From NCBI GenBank assembly GCA_020436025.1, contig JAGQYP010000022.1, positions 1 through 53,814 of the forward strand: DNA of 53,814 nucleotides, written 5' to 3'. The notes beneath the pieces are model-generated. The model did not search any database. It was not told the DNA's origin and was given only the letters and a program-made list of their open reading frames with translations. The translations under genes and the position numbers were made by a program. This document shows, piece by piece, positions 37,629 through 46,425 of this stretch; the stretch's first letter is position 1; each line of letters opens with the position of its first letter. Origin of the DNA: Crocinitomicaceae bacterium (lineage in GTDB: Bacteria; Bacteroidota; Bacteroidia; Flavobacteriales_D; Crocinitomicaceae).

Positions 37629-38838
37629 ATTTTGTAATACCCAACTTCAAACCGAATTTATTGATTTAGGATACTCTCCACCATCAAATTCCTTTATGAA
37701 GGATTTGGAATCAGGTGAAGTTTCTTATCCATTAAAAGCTTTTGTATGTGATAATTGTTATCTAGTACAACTGGATGAATATGAAAAAGCTAATGAAATT
37801 TTCTCTGAAGATTATGTATATTTTTCTTCTATGTCCTCTACTTGGCTGGCTCACTCAAAAGATTATGTTGAAATGATGATTTCCGAGTTTGGAATAGGTC
37901 AAGATTCATATGTAATGGAAATCGCTTCCAACGATGGATATTTGCTTCAATACTTCAAGCAAGAAGGCGTAAAAGTAATTGGTGTAGAACCAACTTTGTC
38001 AACTGCAACTGTTGCAAGAAATAAAGGGATTGAAAGCATAACCGAATTTTTTGGGCGTGATTTTGCAAGGAATTTTGCTTCTGAGAGAGGAAAATGTGAT
38101 TTAGTCTTGGGAAATAATGTTTTGGCACATGTTCCTGATATAAATGATTTTGTTTCCGGAATCAAAGAGGTTTTGAGTGATGATGGCATCGTTACAATGG
38201 AGTTTCCACATATTCTAAATTTGATCGAGCTTAACCAATTTGATACAATCTACCATGAGCATTTTTCTTATTTATCCTTTACTACGGTTCGGAAAATATT
38301 TAAATCTCATGGAATGGATATGTTTCATGTTCAGGAGATTACAACTCATGGTGGATCATTAAGGGTATTTGCTAAACATGAACAAAATAAGTCCTTGGAG
38401 GTTAGAACTACTGTTCAAAATTTAGTTGCAAAAGAAGTAAAGTATGGGATTACAGATTTAAAATACTATGAAAATTTCCAAGAGGTTGCTTTCAAAATCA
38501 AGACAGATCTTCTAAATTTTCTTCTTATTGCAAAATCAGAAAATAAAAAGGTTGCAGCATATGGTGCAGCTGCAAAAGGAAATACTCTTTTAAATTATGC
38601 AGGTGTAAAATCTGACCTAATCGATTTTGTTGTAGATAGAGCCGAAAGTAAAATTGGAAAATTTCTTCCTTTTAGTCATATCCCAGTTTTAGAAGAATCA
38701 GAATTGGAAAAACAGAAGCCAGATTATATAATCATTCTTCCTTGGAATATTTCAGGTGAAATTCAAGATCAATTAACATATTCAAAGAATTGGGGAGCTA
38801 AATTTGTTACATTTATTCCTGATCTGAAAATATTTTAA
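37618..38838 (+). CDS. NDP-hexose C-methyltransferase (TylC3/EvaC type)
   Basis: A 406-residue SAM-dependent methyltransferase of the class that adds a methyl branch at C3 of an NDP-4-keto-6-deoxysugar. It has an N-terminal zinc site (Cys3, Cys6, Cys44, Cys47), a SAM motif VMEIASNDGYLLQYF, and the Y-x-E-H motif at residues 212-215 (YHEHFSYLS) found at the active site of this family. It also has TTHGGSLRVF and a C-terminal Rossmann-like domain (VAAYGAAAKGNTLLNY). Its position after rfbF, rfbG and the epimerase indicates a CDP-linked substrate. Which carbon is methylated cannot be read directly; C3 is inferred from the family. Confidence 0.9.
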   Translation: MKCRFCNTQLQTEFIDLGYSPPSNSFMKDLESGEVSYPLKAFVCDNCYLVQLDEYEKANEIFSEDYVYFSSMSSTWLAHSKDYVEMMISEFGIGQDSYVMEIASNDGYLLQYFKQEGVKVIGVEPTLSTATVARNKGIESITEFFGRDFARNFASERGKCDLVLGNNVLAHVPDINDFVSGIKEVLSDDGIVTMEFPHILNLIELNQFDTIYHEHFSYLSFTTVRKIFKSHGMDMFHVQEITTHGGSLRVFAKHEQNKSLEVRTTVQNLVAKEVKYGITDLKYYENFQEVAFKIKTDLLNFLLIAKSENKKVAAYGAAAKGNTLLNYAGVKSDLIDFVVDRAESKIGKFLPFSHIPVLEESELEKQKPDYIIILPWNISGEIQDQLTYSKNWGAKFVTFIPDLKIF

Positions 38839-38845
38839 ACGTACA

Positions 38846-39961
38846 ATGGATAAGATTCAAATTACACAACCTTCAATAACACAATTGGAAATTGATTATG
38901 TTAATGATGCTGTAACAAATGGTTGGGGAGCTAAATGCTATGATTACATTTATAAGTTTCAAGATGCATTTTCGAATTATATTGGTTCAGATTACTGCCT
39001 GGCTACTTCAAGTTGCACCGGTGCAATCCATCTTGGACTCATGGCGCTTGGAATTAAGGAAGGAGATGAAGTTATTGTGCCTGAATCTACTTGGATCGCA
39101 TCTGTTGAGCCTGTTATGTATATTGGTGCTAAGCCTGTTTTTGTTGATGTTCTTAAAGATACATGGTGCATCGACCCTAAAAAAATTGAAGAAGCAATCA
39201 CTCCAAAAACAAAGGCGATTATAGTAGTCCATTTATATGGAAATGTCTGCGAAATGGATGAGATAATGGGAATAGCTAAACGGCATGACCTTAAGGTACT
39301 AGAGGATTCTGCAGAAGGTTTAGGTTCAGAGTATAGAGGCAAGAAATGTGGGGCAATTGGCGATTGTGGTGTTTTTTCATTTCATGGAACTAAAACAATG
39401 ACTACAGGTGAGGGCGGTATGTTGGTTACTAATAATAAAGAAATTTATGAAAAGGTATCTGTTTTAAACGATCATGGACGGAATCCTAAGGATCCAGAAA
39501 ATAAAACATTTTGGATGCGTGATTATGGATATAAATATAAGATGGCCAATATAAATGCTGCCTTAGGTCTTGCACAGATTAGCCGAATGGACGAATTGGT
39601 TGAAAAAAAACGTTTAATTTTCAATTGGTATAAAGAAGAATTAAGTGGGAATGAAGGAATTCAGTTAAATGAAGAACAAGAATATGCATTTAATAGTTAT
39701 TGGATGCCGACTATTGTTTTCTTAAAACCCTTAAATATTAATCGAGAATTATTGTTTTCGAAATTCCAAAGTGAAAATATAGATTCTAGACCATTTTTTT
39801 TACCATTATCCTCTTTACCTATGTTTGATTCTGTAAAGGAAAATAAGATTTCGTATCAAATAGGATATAATGGAATAAATTTGCCTAGTCATCACGCTTT
39901 AAAGAAGTCTGAAATTGCAGCAATTTGTGATGTATTGAGAAAATTTATATTAACGAATTAA
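38846..39961 (+). CDS. DegT/DnrJ/EryC1/StrS-family sugar aminotransferase
   Basis: A 371-residue PLP-dependent aminotransferase. It shows the family landmarks: ATSSCTGAIHLGLMALGI, EGDEVIVPESTW, AIIVVHLYGN, VLEDSAEGLGS with the PLP-ring Asp, and the Schiff-base Lys183 in FHGTKTMTTGEGGML, followed by NDHGRNP. The GTKTMTTGEGG segment resembles C4-aminotransferases of the perosamine type rather than dehydrases such as RfbH, which lack this Lys. Following the 4-keto-sugar genes, it probably turns the 4-keto group into an amine. No 4-ketoreductase is present, consistent with transamination as the last ring step. Confidence 0.9.
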   Translation: MDKIQITQPSITQLEIDYVNDAVTNGWGAKCYDYIYKFQDAFSNYIGSDYCLATSSCTGAIHLGLMALGIKEGDEVIVPESTWIASVEPVMYIGAKPVFVDVLKDTWCIDPKKIEEAITPKTKAIIVVHLYGNVCEMDEIMGIAKRHDLKVLEDSAEGLGSEYRGKKCGAIGDCGVFSFHGTKTMTTGEGGMLVTNNKEIYEKVSVLNDHGRNPKDPENKTFWMRDYGYKYKMANINAALGLAQISRMDELVEKKRLIFNWYKEELSGNEGIQLNEEQEYAFNSYWMPTIVFLKPLNINRELLFSKFQSENIDSRPFFLPLSSLPMFDSVKENKISYQIGYNGINLPSHHALKKSEIAAICDVLRKFILTN

Positions 39962-39963
39962 AT

Positions 39964-40590
39964 ATGACATTTAAAGAGCTAGTTATTTCTAAACTTACTT
40001 CACTTGAACTTCCTGTTCATAATGAAATGGGTAAAGAAATTGCGAGACTAAAATTAATTGAAGAAGAGGATTTGAATGATCAACAAATGATTGAGAAAAT
40101 CACTGAATGGCGAAACAAATATAAATCCTGTTTTTTATCCGAGTTTATTCCGACAAATGAGAGAACAAAAAAATGGTTGGAATGTATTGTTTTACCTAGT
40201 GATGACAGGTTGTTATTTAAAATTTCGACACTTGAGAATGAATTTGTTGGACATATTGGGGCCATCAATAGAGGTAATTACATAGAATATGATTATTACA
40301 TTGTCGGAGTTAAATCGAATATGAAAAATTTTGCTCTTAGCATAGCTAGAAATTTTTTGAAATGGATTGTTGAAGTAAAAGACTTTGAATACATATTAGG
40401 AAATGTAAGATCTGATAATGAACATGCATTAAAGTTTCATATTCGAACAGGGTTTCATATTTATAACAGAGTTTCTCTAGTGAAAAAAATAGATACCGAG
40501 AATGAATTTAGTTTTGAAAAAAGTGAATCTAAGGATTTGTCAACGATACATTTGGTTGAAATAAGAGCAACAAAGGAAGATTTAAGTTAA
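39964..40590 (+). CDS. GNAT-like N-acyltransferase
   Basis: A 208-residue protein with GNAT-fold features. It has an N-terminal region (EWRNKYKSCFLSEFIPTNERTKKWL), then KISTLENEFVGHIGAINR, a central strand IEYDYYIVG, and a region after it that includes ARNFLKWIVEVKDFEYILGNVRSDNEHALKFHIRTGF. The N-x-x-A-x-x-x-[HY]-x-x-x-G-F ending is typical of GNAT acetyltransferases. It lies two bases after the aminotransferase, so acylation of the new 4-amino sugar is likely. The acyl donor is unknown, and the N-terminal stretch is longer than in minimal GNATs. Confidence 0.75.
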   Translation: MTFKELVISKLTSLELPVHNEMGKEIARLKLIEEEDLNDQQMIEKITEWRNKYKSCFLSEFIPTNERTKKWLECIVLPSDDRLLFKISTLENEFVGHIGAINRGNYIEYDYYIVGVKSNMKNFALSIARNFLKWIVEVKDFEYILGNVRSDNEHALKFHIRTGFHIYNRVSLVKKIDTENEFSFEKSESKDLSTIHLVEIRATKEDLS

Positions 40591-40610
40591 ATAATAAATA
40601 TGAATAAGAA

Positions 40611-41348
40611 ATGGGACCTATAGAAAAGTTTGAACAAGAAAAGAAAGAAAACATAGATAAACTTGGCAAAAACAAAACATTGCAAAATATTGCTCAAGAT
40701 TTCATCTTAGAAAGTGCTAAAGATGGATATACATATAACTTTTCTTGGATGGGAAGACCAATAATTGCATTTCCACAGGATATGGTTGCAATGCAGGAAT
40801 TGATTTGGGAAATCCAGCCGGATTTAATAATTGAAACTGGAGTAGCTCATGGAGGTTCTATAGTATATTATGCCTCATTATTGGAGCTAATTGGAAAGGA
40901 TGGGTTAGTATTAGGTATTGACATTGATATAAGAAAACACAATAGAGATTTAATTGAATCTCATCCAATGATGAAGAGGATAAAGCTTTTAGAAGGATCA
41001 TCTTTAGATTCAGAGTTAATTGATCAAGTGAAAGCTATTGCTTCTTCAAGAAAGAAAGTCTTGGTTTGTCTTGATAGTAATCATTCTCACGAACATGTGT
41101 TGGAGGAATTGAAAATATATGCTCCTTTTGTGACTAAAGATAGCTATTGCGTTGTTTTTGATACGGCAATTGAAGATATGCCTGAGGATTATGATTGGGG
41201 TCAAAGGACTTGGGGTAAAGGTAATAATCCAAAAACAGCTGTATGGGAATATTTAAAAATGAATTCCGATTTTGAAATAGATGAGACCAAGCATAATAAA
41301 CTATTGATTACTGTTGCTCCCGATGGATATTTAAAAAGGATTAAATAG
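40611..41348 (+). CDS. CmcI/cephalosporin-hydroxylase-family methyltransferase
   Basis: A 245-residue Rossmann-fold SAM-dependent methyltransferase of the CmcI group, which includes sugar O-methyltransferases such as mycobacterial rhamnosyl methyltransferases. It has the start GYTYNFSWMGRPIIAFPQDM, motif I IIETGVAHGGSIVYYASLL, GIDIDIR, ACIDIC residues in KVLVCLDSNHSHEHVLEEL, and a W-rich DYDWGQRTWGKGNNPKTAV near the end. A role in O-methylating a sugar of the exported glycan is inferred from context. It lies 20 bases after the acyltransferase and its TAG stop overlaps the GTG start of the next gene by one base. Confidence 0.82.
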   Translation: MGPIEKFEQEKKENIDKLGKNKTLQNIAQDFILESAKDGYTYNFSWMGRPIIAFPQDMVAMQELIWEIQPDLIIETGVAHGGSIVYYASLLELIGKDGLVLGIDIDIRKHNRDLIESHPMMKRIKLLEGSSLDSELIDQVKAIASSRKKVLVCLDSNHSHEHVLEELKIYAPFVTKDSYCVVFDTAIEDMPEDYDWGQRTWGKGNNPKTAVWEYLKMNSDFEIDETKHNKLLITVAPDGYLKRIK

Positions 41349-42250
41349 TGCAACCAAAAGTTACCATAGGAATCCCCTTATACAATGAGGAGAAATATAT
41401 AGAGGAAACGGTAAAATCTGCAACGAATCAAAGCTATACAAATATTGAAATATTAATCTCTGACAATGGTTCGACAGATGGGTCTCTTGAAATTGTTAAC
41501 CGGATTGCATTATCAGATTCTCGAATTAAAATAGTTTCGCATACCCAAAACAAAGGGCCCTTTTTTAACTTTAAGTATCTATTAGATAATGCAAAAGGAG
41601 AGTACTTTATTTGGCTTGGTGGTCATGATGTTATGCTTCCTTCTTTTATTGAAGAAGCAGCTGATACATTGAATAAGGATAAATCGATCTGCGCGATTTT
41701 TCCAAAAGTATATGAGATTTTGGATGATAGTATTGAAGAAAAATTTATTCATGCTCAATACAGATTTAAGAACCCAGATGATATTGGGGAAAGACTGATT
41801 CAACTTATTAAAACAAAAGGGAGGGGATCAGCGGTGCATTCTGTATATCGAATTTCGGTGTTACGTAAATCACTTACCGATATTGATGGAGGCGATTTGA
41901 TGATTTTTTTGAAGGCAGCAACTTATGGCAAATTTGTTGAGAGTGAGCATTTAGCATTGTATATGAGAAATGTACGACCTTCAGAATCTTCGACTAATCA
42001 AAAAAATAGATATAAGGCTTATGGCTTTAAGGATAATTGGCGTGTTATTAGATACATGTTTCCTTTTAAACTGATTTTAAGTTTGGATTCGTTGAGTTTT
42101 AAAGAGAAGATTAAATTATTTTCAAAAGTGCGAAAAGAAATGGCTATTCATGGAGCTTATGGTACGAGAAAAATTTTTTTGTACTATTTGTATAGAGGGC
42201 AGTTTAAAGTGTCCTTTGTTTCCTTATTAGAAAGAGTCATGATAAAATAA
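41348..42250 (+). CDS. Family 2 glycosyltransferase
   Basis: A 300-residue GT-A fold enzyme that transfers a sugar from a nucleotide donor. It has the N-terminal pattern TIGIPLYNEEKYIEETVKS, the diagnostic ILISDNGSTDGSLEIV and the metal-site region EYFIWLGGHDVMLPSF. The start codon is GTG, within the TAGTG overlap with the previous gene. The C-terminal third is basic and partly hydrophobic, suggesting membrane association. Donor and acceptor are unknown; it is the first of several transferases that would assemble the repeat unit. Confidence 0.9.
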   Translation: MQPKVTIGIPLYNEEKYIEETVKSATNQSYTNIEILISDNGSTDGSLEIVNRIALSDSRIKIVSHTQNKGPFFNFKYLLDNAKGEYFIWLGGHDVMLPSFIEEAADTLNKDKSICAIFPKVYEILDDSIEEKFIHAQYRFKNPDDIGERLIQLIKTKGRGSAVHSVYRISVLRKSLTDIDGGDLMIFLKAATYGKFVESEHLALYMRNVRPSESSTNQKNRYKAYGFKDNWRVIRYMFPFKLILSLDSLSFKEKIKLFSKVRKEMAIHGAYGTRKIFLYYLYRGQFKVSFVSLLERVMIK

Positions 42251-42254
42251 GTAT

Positions 42255-43451
42255 ATGGATAGCAAATTTATTTATTACATTTTTGAGTACAATTCTAAAA
42301 TGCCGGGTGTAAATAAAAAGGTTGCTAGCAAAATAATTGAATTAAGAAAAGTTGGAATTCCTATAAAGGCTTTGCTAATCTATACAAATGAGAATGAAGA
42401 CTTGTCCGAATACCCTGATATTATATTTGAAAAAGTATATTTTAATGCTGTTGGTAAGACTCGTAAAATTTTAAAAAATAGATTCTTAAGTTTTATTAAT
42501 GTTTATTCAGAGCAAAAGAAATACTTTAGGTTTATTTATAAGAAATTAAGAACAAAAGAATTTTCATTGGTCATTAAACGATATGGTAATCTTGATATAA
42601 GTGCTTACTGGTTTGTTAGAAAAATTAAGGGTAAGATAATCTTTGAGCTGAACACAATTCAATTTGAACAAAATAAAAAAGAATGGAAATTTCGTAGTGT
42701 ATTAAGTTCACCCTCATGGATTTCCTATGTGCTTTATTCAGAACTTTTATATGGTAGAAAATGTTTGGATAAAGCAAAAGCAGTAGTAGCAGTTTCTAAA
42801 GAAATTGCAGACAACACTATTAAGAGATTAAGAGAAAAAGAAAGAAACAAAGTACATATTGTTTCGAATGGAATAAATACTAATCAAATAGATTCAGTTA
42901 CACCTAAATGGAATGATGAATTGAATATGTTGATGATTAGAGGAGTGGATTCTGATTGGCATGGAGTGGATATTGTTTTAGAGTCAATGAAACACTCGAG
43001 TAAAAAATTACAGCTTTTTGTAGTTGGAGAAGTATCCAAAGAAAAAGAAAATCCCAATGTTATTTATACTGGTAGATTAAACGCTGAAGAAATTTCAGCA
43101 CTAATCATAAAGAACAATATTCATATAGGTTTAGGTAGTATGGCTTTATTTAGAGCTGGCTTAAACGAAGCATCTCCATTGAAAGTAAGAGATTATCTTT
43201 CTAGAGGACTTCCTGTGGTTCTTAACTATTATGATACTGATCTTTCTGAAGATGAGTCCTTTCTCAAGGAATATTGTTTTTCGTTTAATGATGAAATGAA
43301 TCTAGATGAAGTTTATGATTGGTTTAAAAATCTGTATTTCAATAAAAAGGAGTATGTAAATAATATCAAAAATTGGGCTGAGAAAAATGTTGGAATGAAT
43401 GTCAAAATTAAACAATATGCAGATATAATCAATAATGCACTATTGGAATGA
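42255..43451 (+). CDS. GT-B (family 4-like) glycosyltransferase
   Basis: A 398-residue glycosyltransferase-like protein. The N-lobe is AT-rich coding and basic (KKYFRFIYKKLRTKEF). The C-lobe has features of family 4 enzymes: VAVSKEIADNTI, NGINTNQIDSV, LQLFVVGEVSKEK, and AGLNEASPLKVRDYLSRGLPVVLNYYDT (donor-binding loop). The usual E-x7-E pattern is only partly recognisable (NEASPLKVRDYL), so the family call is less certain than for its neighbours. It begins four bases after the family 2 enzyme and overlaps the next transferase by four bases. Confidence 0.82.
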   Translation: MDSKFIYYIFEYNSKMPGVNKKVASKIIELRKVGIPIKALLIYTNENEDLSEYPDIIFEKVYFNAVGKTRKILKNRFLSFINVYSEQKKYFRFIYKKLRTKEFSLVIKRYGNLDISAYWFVRKIKGKIIFELNTIQFEQNKKEWKFRSVLSSPSWISYVLYSELLYGRKCLDKAKAVVAVSKEIADNTIKRLREKERNKVHIVSNGINTNQIDSVTPKWNDELNMLMIRGVDSDWHGVDIVLESMKHSSKKLQLFVVGEVSKEKENPNVIYTGRLNAEEISALIIKNNIHIGLGSMALFRAGLNEASPLKVRDYLSRGLPVVLNYYDTDLSEDESFLKEYCFSFNDEMNLDEVYDWFKNLYFNKKEYVNNIKNWAEKNVGMNVKIKQYADIINNALLE

Positions 43452-44638
43452 AATCAGAAACCCTCATACTATTCACCAACTCCTATCCCTTTGGGAAGGG
43501 AGAACAATACCTGGAAAATGAACTTCCATATTATTCTAATGATTTTAATAGAATAATATTCGTCCCAGTAAATCTTAATGGCGAAAAAAGAACTATCCCA
43601 AAAAATGCTGAAGTTTTAGACATTCATCCAAAAGTAAACTATTCGAAATCTAAGTATCTCAGCTTATTTCCAAAATTCAATTCATCCTACAAAAGAGAAA
43701 AGAAATTAAGAAATAAAATAGGAGGTAGCAAAATACAACATTACAAGCTATTCTATAATGCATCGGTTTATGCTGAAGCCATTGATAACTGGTTAATGGA
43801 ACAAGGTTTGGAAAGAAATCGGACAGTGTTCTACTCTTATTGGTTTTATCATTGGGTCACTGTAATGTCCGAATTGAGAAACCTGAACCATGATGGAAGA
43901 TACATTTCCAGAGCACATTTATACGACACTTACGATTTTCTGGAATATAATTATTGGGGAGGGAAAAAGCTTTCAACATTGGATTTATTAATTTGTATTT
44001 CAGATCATGCTAAGAAATATTTTAATGAAAATTATTCTCGAAATCTTGATAAAATTCGAACTATAAGACTTGGAGTTGCAAATCAGGAATTATCCATGTT
44101 TGGGAAGGAAAAGACTGAGTATACTTTGGTTTCCTGTTCATCAATAAGAAAAGATAAAAGACTAGATTTTATTCTAGAAGTTTTAAAAAACCTAAAAATC
44201 AAGGTTAAGTGGATTCACTTTGGAGATGGTCCATTGAAAGCTGATATCGAAAATGGAATTCAAAAACTTCCAGAAAATGTAAATGTGGAACTAAAAGGGT
44301 TCGTTCCAAATGCTGAACTTTTGGAATATTATAAAAACAATCAAATAGACTTATTCATTAATCTTTCCTCACGTGAAGGAATTCCCGTATCTTTGATGGA
44401 GGCAATAAGTTTTGGAATACCAGTTTTAGGTACAAATGTTTTTGGAACGCCTGAATTAGTAACAAATGAAACTGGAGCTTTAGTTGATTTGGAGGATTCT
44501 GCTCAGTGTGTAGCTGAAAAAATTGCAAATCTTCTTAAATCTGAAATGAGCCGAGAAGAAATAAGGAATTTTCAACGGGATTATTTCTCTGCTGAAAAAA
44601 ACTATTCAGAATTTAGGAAGATACTACTGGATGATTGA
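43448..44638 (+). CDS. Family 4 glycosyltransferase
   Basis: A 396-residue GT-B glycosyltransferase. The donor-binding region is clear: TLVSCSSIRKDKRLDFILEVL, IHFGDGPLKADIEN, VELKGFVPNAELLEYYKNN, and the E-x7-E motif in SSREGIPVSLMEAISFGIPVLGTNVFGTPELV (positions about 315-345). It overlaps the upstream transferase by ATGA and the following cytidylyltransferase by 8 bases, so it is translated as part of the operon. The base composition at its start looks less AT-rich than the preceding gene. Substrate is unknown. Confidence 0.92.
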   Translation: MKSETLILFTNSYPFGKGEQYLENELPYYSNDFNRIIFVPVNLNGEKRTIPKNAEVLDIHPKVNYSKSKYLSLFPKFNSSYKREKKLRNKIGGSKIQHYKLFYNASVYAEAIDNWLMEQGLERNRTVFYSYWFYHWVTVMSELRNLNHDGRYISRAHLYDTYDFLEYNYWGGKKLSTLDLLICISDHAKKYFNENYSRNLDKIRTIRLGVANQELSMFGKEKTEYTLVSCSSIRKDKRLDFILEVLKNLKIKVKWIHFGDGPLKADIENGIQKLPENVNVELKGFVPNAELLEYYKNNQIDLFINLSSREGIPVSLMEAISFGIPVLGTNVFGTPELVTNETGALVDLEDSAQCVAEKIANLLKSEMSREEIRNFQRDYFSAEKNYSEFRKILLDD

Positions 44639-45392
44639 TAAACCACTATTAATACTTCAAGCTCGAACAGGCTCTACAAGATTGCCGAAGAAGATGGTCA
44701 GACCATTTTATCAAAACAAGACTATTCCTCAAATCATCATTGAAAATTTGCTAAAACACTTTGATTCGAATCGAATCGTATTAGCAACTTCTACAAATAA
44801 AGGAGATGATGAATTAGAAAAACTTTGTTCAGAGATAGGAATAAGTTGTTTCAGAGGATCTGAAAATAATGTGCTAAAAAGATTCATCGATTGTGCTATT
44901 CAATATAAAGGAAATAGACTTGTTAGAATTTGTGCAGACAATCCTTTTTTGCTTCCTGAGTTCATTCTAGAATTGACAAAAGAACTAGATGTTTCAGGTA
45001 AGGAGTATATTTCTTTTCAGTGGAAAGACCTTACTCCCGTTATGCTTTCTCATATTGGTGTATTTGCTGAAGCAATGACGCTTAACTTCTTGAAGAAAAT
45101 CCAAAATTCAACTGAAGACCCGTTGTACTTAGAGCATGTTACGAATTATATTTATACGCATAAGAATGAGTTTGACCACAAATTCTTAAACCTACCCCAA
45201 ATATTGGAAGGTAGAGAGAATATTCGACTTACTGTGGATACAGAATCAGACTTCAATACAACTCAAGAACTTTATTCTAAAATGATGGAAAAAAAATCAG
45301 ATTTTGAATTAATGGATTTATTAGAACTTATTGACGAAAACCCCGTATTAATAGATAATATGGAAGCGCAAATTGATCAAAATGCAAAATAA
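44631..45392 (+). CDS. SpsF-like cytidylyltransferase (CMP-ulosonate synthetase-like)
   Basis: A 253-residue nucleotidyltransferase. The start LLILQARTGSTRLPKKMVRPF is the SpsF/NeuA-like variant of the nucleotidyltransferase loop; IVLATSTNKGDDELEKL, CFRGSENNVLKRFIDCA and VRICADNPFLLPEFI follow, including the metal Asp. Such proteins activate acidic sugars (nonulosonates or related ulosonic acids) as CMP derivatives, or are found in spore-coat-like glycan loci. The next gene is a NeuB-like synthase, which supports the CMP-ulosonate reading. It overlaps the synthase gene slightly. Confidence 0.83.
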   Translation: MIDKPLLILQARTGSTRLPKKMVRPFYQNKTIPQIIIENLLKHFDSNRIVLATSTNKGDDELEKLCSEIGISCFRGSENNVLKRFIDCAIQYKGNRLVRICADNPFLLPEFILELTKELDVSGKEYISFQWKDLTPVMLSHIGVFAEAMTLNFLKKIQNSTEDPLYLEHVTNYIYTHKNEFDHKFLNLPQILEGRENIRLTVDTESDFNTTQELYSKMMEKKSDFELMDLLELIDENPVLIDNMEAQIDQNAK

Positions 45393-46425
45393 TACATACT
45401 TAATTGGAGAAATAGGGCAAAATCATAACGGATCGGTGGAGCTCGCTAAAGTAATCATAGACTTAATTTCCAGACCTATTCATGACGATGTCTTCGGGAA
45501 TGAACTAAGAGGGATGGACGCGGTAAAGCTGACAAAAAGAGATCTGAAGCAGGAATTGTCACAATCTCAAATGGATCGAATTTATGATACTCCAAACTCT
45601 TTTGGTAGAACTTATGGTGAACATCGGGAGGTATTAGAATTGAATGATGAGGAGCATTTTGAGGTTTACAAACATGCCAAAGAAAAGGGTCTCGATTTCG
45701 TTGAAACCTTATGTGCGGTAGGATGTCTGACCATGTTCAAATATTTTACACCGGATAAATTGAAAGTGGCTTCCAGAGATTTAACAAATTTACCATTATT
45801 AGAAGCTTTGGCAGAGACAAAAATTCCAATTATTCTTTCAACTGGAATGGCTGGACCTAAAGAATTAGACGATGCATTGGAAGTAATTTCAAAACATCAC
45901 AATGAAATTTCTATTCTTCATTGTGTATCGCAGTATCCAACAGAACCAAAGAATGTAAACCTAAGAACTATTGATTACTTAATTAAACATTATCCTGACT
46001 ATACAATTGGTTATTCAGATCACACAATAGGAATTTCCACTCCAGTTGCCGCAGTTGCAAGAGGAGCTAAAATAATTGAAAAGCACATTACCCTGGATCG
46101 AAGAATGAAAGGAACAGATCAGGCAGGATCACTCGGTCCTGATGGGGTATACAGAATGGTTCGAGATATTAGAATTTTGGATATGTCCATGGGTGAAGAG
46201 AAAATGTATATCGTGGAAGACACAAAATCAGCAAAGGATAAATTAGAAAGATCAATCGCAACTAAGAGAGCTATGAAAGCTGGGGAAGTTATTCAAGAGT
46301 CTGATCTGCATATGTTATCTCCTGGAGATGGTTTTAAATGGGCTGAAAAAGAAGAAATAATTGGTAAGACTCTGAGCGAGGACATACCTCAGGATGAAAT
46401 TATCTACAAAAATATGATCAAATGA
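45382..46425 (+). CDS. NeuB/SpsE-family ulosonic acid synthase
   Basis: A protein of about 347 residues that condenses phosphoenolpyruvate with an aldose or aldose phosphate. The TIM-barrel part has YLIGEIGQNHNGS, GLDFVETLCAVG, KVASRDLTNLPLLEA, ILSTGMAG, the metal-ligand histidines in ILHCVSQYPTEP and GYSDHTIGI, and EKHITLDRRMKGTDQAGSLGP. A C-terminal SAF (antifreeze-like) domain follows (RSIATKRAMKAGEVIQESDL). The frame extends to a TTG nine bases upstream, but the ATG MQNNTYLIGE fits the family. Sialic acid, legionaminic acid, pseudaminic acid and Kdn synthases share this architecture; the adjacent phosphatase favours a phosphorylated substrate as in Kdn synthesis. Confidence 0.9.
   Translation: MQNNTYLIGEIGQNHNGSVELAKVIIDLISRPIHDDVFGNELRGMDAVKLTKRDLKQELSQSQMDRIYDTPNSFGRTYGEHREVLELNDEEHFEVYKHAKEKGLDFVETLCAVGCLTMFKYFTPDKLKVASRDLTNLPLLEALAETKIPIILSTGMAGPKELDDALEVISKHHNEISILHCVSQYPTEPKNVNLRTIDYLIKHYPDYTIGYSDHTIGISTPVAAVARGAKIIEKHITLDRRMKGTDQAGSLGPDGVYRMVRDIRILDMSMGEEKMYIVEDTKSAKDKLERSIATKRAMKAGEVIQESDLHMLSPGDGFKWAEKEEIIGKTLSEDIPQDEIIYKNMIK

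Noticed and set aside
38992..39342. Overlapping minus-strand frames inside the DegT aminotransferase
   Set aside because: Shadow frames of a clear aminotransferase with PLP Lys.
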